NCBI RefSeq assembly: GCF_030944405.1
Contig: NZ_CP132339.1
Span: 3,658,001-3,722,000 of the forward strand
Reading direction: 5' to 3'
DNA: 64,000 nucleotides
Origin: Janthinobacterium sp. J1-1
Lineage (GTDB): Bacteria > Pseudomonadota > Gammaproteobacteria > Burkholderiales > Burkholderiaceae_D
Shown here: piece by piece, positions 61,799-64,000 of the stretch
Layout of the letters: every line of letters begins with the position of its first letter
Numbering within the stretch: the stretch's first letter is position 1
Made by a program: the position numbers and the translations under genes
Notes under the pieces: model-generated
The model's database searches: none
Seen by the model: only the letters and a program-made list of their open reading frames with translations
Told to the model about the DNA's origin: nothing

Positions 61799-61834
61799 GC
61801 GCGCCTTCACGGTGGTTACAAGCGGCACATCATA

Positions 61835-64000
61835 CTATTGCCAGCCGAATTTGCGCAGATAAACGCGTTTCATCAATGTCGTCAGTACCGTGTAGGCGAC
61901 CAGGATGGCCAGCAGCCACGGAAAATAGGCCAGTGGCAGTGCTTGCAGCTTGAAGTAGCTGGCCAGCGGTCCCATCGGCAGGAACACGCCCACCGCCATG
62001 ATGGCCGTGGTGGCCACCAGCAGCGGCACCGAGGCGATGCTGTCGATAAAGGGCAGCTTCGGCGTGCGGATCAGGTGCACGATCAGGGTCTGCGTCAACA
62101 GGCCCACGACGAACCAGCCCGACTGGAACAGCGTCTGCTGGGCCGGCGTATTGGCGCCGAATACATGCCACATCAACACAAAGGTGCTGATGTCGAAGAT
62201 CGAGCTCAAGGGGCCGAAGAACACCATGAAGCGGCCGATGTCGCGCGGGTTCCAGCTCAGTGGCTGCTGGATCAGTTCGGCATCGACGTTGTCAAAAGGG
62301 ATAGCAATCTGCGACACGTCGTACAGCAGGTTCTGCACCAGCAGATGCAGCGGCAACATCGGCAGGAAGGGCAGAAAGGCGCTGGCCACCAGCACGGAAA
62401 ACACATTGCCGAAGTTCGAGCTGGCCGTCATGCGGATATATTTCAGCATATTGCTGAAGGTACGCCGGCCTTCCAGCACGCCTTCCTCCAGCACCATCAG
62501 GCTTTTTTCCAGCAGGATGATGTCGGCCGCTTCCTTGGCGATATCGACGGCCGAATCGACCGAGATGCCGATATCGGCCGCGCGCAGGGCCGGCGCGTCG
62601 TTGATGCCGTCGCCCATGAAACCGACGATATGGCCGTTGCCGCGCAGCGCACGCACCAGGCGCTCCTTGTGCAGCGGGCTGAGCTTGGCAAACACGGTAT
62701 GGCTTTCGGCCGCCTGCGCCACTTGCGCATCGTCCATGTCGTCCAGTTCCGGCCCCTGCAGCACGCCGCGCACGGCCAGGCCCACTTCTCGGCAGATCTT
62801 CGCCGTCACCAGGTGGTTGTCGCCAGTCAGCACTTTCACCGTCACGCCGTGTTCCTTGAGCGCGCGCAGGGCCGGCGCCGTCGATTCCTTCGGCGGGTCG
62901 AGAAAGGCCACATAGCCGATCAGGGTCAGTGCCGTTTCATCGGCCACGCCATACACGGTTTTGTGCGGCGGCACTTCCTTGACGCCGACGGCCACCACGC
63001 GCAAGCCTTCGGCGTTCAGGCCGTGGGTGGTGGCCAGCACACGGTCGAGAAGATGGGTGTCGAGCGGTACGTCGACGCCGTCCAGGCGCAGATGGCTGCA
63101 GGCGGCCAGCATTTCCTCGACCGCGCCCTTGCAGATCAGCTCGTGGTGATCATTGCGTTCGGAGACCACCACCGACATGCGGCGGCGCACGAAATCGAAC
63201 GGGATCTCGTCGACTTTTACATAGTCGCGCGCCAGCTGCATTTCCGTCTGCAGCTGCACATGGTCGAGCACGGCGCGGTCGAGCAGGTTTTTCAGGCCGG
63301 TCTGGTAGTGGCTGTTCAGGTAGGCAAAGCGCAGCACCTCGTCGGACGGCTGGCCGAACACATCGGTATGGCGTTCCAGCACAATCTTGTCCTGCGTCAG
63401 GGTGCCCGTCTTGTCGGTGCACAGCACGTCCATGGCGCCGAAGTTCTGGATCGCATCCAGGCGTTTGACCACCACCTTCTTTTTCGCCAGTTTCACGGCG
63501 CCCTTGGCCAGGGTGCTGGTGACGATCATCGGCAGCATTTCCGGCGTCAGGCCCACCGCCACGGAGAGGGCGAACAGAAAGGCTTCCATCCAGTCGCCCT
63601 TGGTCCAGCCATTGATCAGGAACACCAGCGGCGCCATCACCAGCGCAAAGCGGATCAGCAGCCAGCTGACGCTGTTGACGCCCGCTTCAAACGCGGTCGG
63701 CGTGCGTTCGGTGGCCGTGACGCGGGTGGCGATCGCGCCGAAATAGGTGCGGTTGCCGGTGGCCAGCACCAGCGCCGTGGCGGCGCCCGAGATCACATTG
63801 GTGCCCATGAACAGCAGGTTGGCCAGGTCCATCGGATTCTTGCCATTGCCATCGGCGAGTTCGGCCATTTTTTCCACCGGCAAGGATTCGCCCGTCATCG
63901 CCGACTGGCTGACAAACAGGTCCTTGGCGCTGAGCAGGCGGCAGTCGGCGGGAATCATGTCGCCTGCCGACAGCACGATGATGTCGCCCTGCACCAGGGC
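61835..64000 (-). CDS. mgtA: Magnesium-translocating P-type ATPase, N-terminus outside window
   Basis: The 721 visible residues cover most of a P3-type ATPase of the MgtA/MgtB group. The actuator motif is VSQSAMTGESLPVEK, the phosphorylation motif is CTDKTGTLTQDK (Asp), and GDGINDAPALRAADIGISVD lies in the hinge. It also has ALSVAVGLTPEMLPMIVTST in a transmembrane segment and the C-terminal membrane helices, ending LPLAYFPWLLAILVAYTVLT. It brings Mg2+ into the cytoplasm. The 5' end, with any Mg-responsive leader, lies beyond 64000. The visible frame stays open to the right edge, so the start is not in the window. Confidence 0.94.
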   Translation of the reverse strand, partial: ALVQGDIIVLSAGDMIPADCRLLSAKDLFVSQSAMTGESLPVEKMAELADGNGKNPMDLANLLFMGTNVISGAATALVLATGNRTYFGAIATRVTATERTPTAFEAGVNSVSWLLIRFALVMAPLVFLINGWTKGDWMEAFLFALSVAVGLTPEMLPMIVTSTLAKGAVKLAKKKVVVKRLDAIQNFGAMDVLCTDKTGTLTQDKIVLERHTDVFGQPSDEVLRFAYLNSHYQTGLKNLLDRAVLDHVQLQTEMQLARDYVKVDEIPFDFVRRRMSVVVSERNDHHELICKGAVEEMLAACSHLRLDGVDVPLDTHLLDRVLATTHGLNAEGLRVVAVGVKEVPPHKTVYGVADETALTLIGYVAFLDPPKESTAPALRALKEHGVTVKVLTGDNHLVTAKICREVGLAVRGVLQGPELDDMDDAQVAQAAESHTVFAKLSPLHKERLVRALRGNGHIVGFMGDGINDAPALRAADIGISVDSAVDIAKEAADIILLEKSLMVLEEGVLEGRRTFSNMLKYIRMTASSNFGNVFSVLVASAFLPFLPMLPLHLLVQNLLYDVSQIAIPFDNVDAELIQQPLSWNPRDIGRFMVFFGPLSSIFDISTFVLMWHVFGANTPAQQTLFQSGWFVVGLLTQTLIVHLIRTPKLPFIDSIASVPLLVATTAIMAVGVFLPMGPLASYFKLQALPLAYFPWLLAILVAYTVLTTLMKRVYLRKFGWQ

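Overview
The window is 64 kb of GC-rich chromosomal DNA with almost no non-coding space. Gene content points to a betaproteobacterium of the Burkholderiales, most plausibly an Oxalobacteraceae member (Massilia, Duganella or Janthinobacterium type). The clues are a giant two-partner-secretion exoprotein with an extended signal peptide, GTAG-type REP palindromes, and a mix of CoA transferase, DctA, RelA and chemotaxis genes. The family is inferred from content, not from a database search.

Layout. 1-2.1 kb: a truncated PAS-LuxR regulator and a two-subunit 3-oxoacid CoA transferase. 2.1-6.1 kb: an iron-starvation signalling unit (ECF sigma factor with a Fur box, FecR anti-sigma factor, FecA-like TonB receptor). 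6.1-12.7 kb: a HigBA toxin-antitoxin pair, DoxX, DctA, an alpha/beta hydrolase, a RidA-like protein and RelA. 12.7-26.7 kb: one very large TpsA-type exoprotein locus with a haemagglutination (TPS) domain, GLUG motifs and about 35 YDG repeats. It is split into four reading frames by three frameshifts. Two of these lie at identical tandem 8-bp repeats, and removing one 8-bp unit restores the frame at each.

26.7-40.4 kb: a CDF metal exporter, an azoR-pirin operon with a divergent LysR regulator, phosphatidylserine decarboxylase, two tandem paralogous TonB receptors, an RhlE helicase, a Lon-substrate-domain protein, a chromosomal KfrA-like coiled-coil protein, a 134-bp inverted-repeat element, a DUF1294 protein and a CheB-like methylesterase without a receiver domain. 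40.4-47.3 kb: a full carotenoid cluster, crtE-crtX-crtY-crtI-crtB with crtZ convergent. The gene order is the one known from Pantoea and predicts zeaxanthin and its glucosides.

47.5-56.7 kb: a tightly packed trpS - PLP decarboxylase - CLC-F fluoride antiporter run, a secreted CocE-type hydrolase, a periplasmic binding protein, a TetA-like MFS exporter and an HD-domain protein. 56.8-64 kb: cheW and two tandem chemoreceptors with nearly identical signalling domains, an inverted REP pair that supplies the stop codons of two convergent genes, a ribonuclease HI, a small membrane protein, and an MgtA-type magnesium P-type ATPase cut by the right edge.

The most notable locus is the frame-broken YDG-repeat exoprotein, a candidate for repeat-slippage phase variation. 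Next come the KfrA-like gene with its unusual upstream site and the REP pair embedded in two stop codons. No CRISPR array, tRNA, rRNA or transposase gene was recognised.
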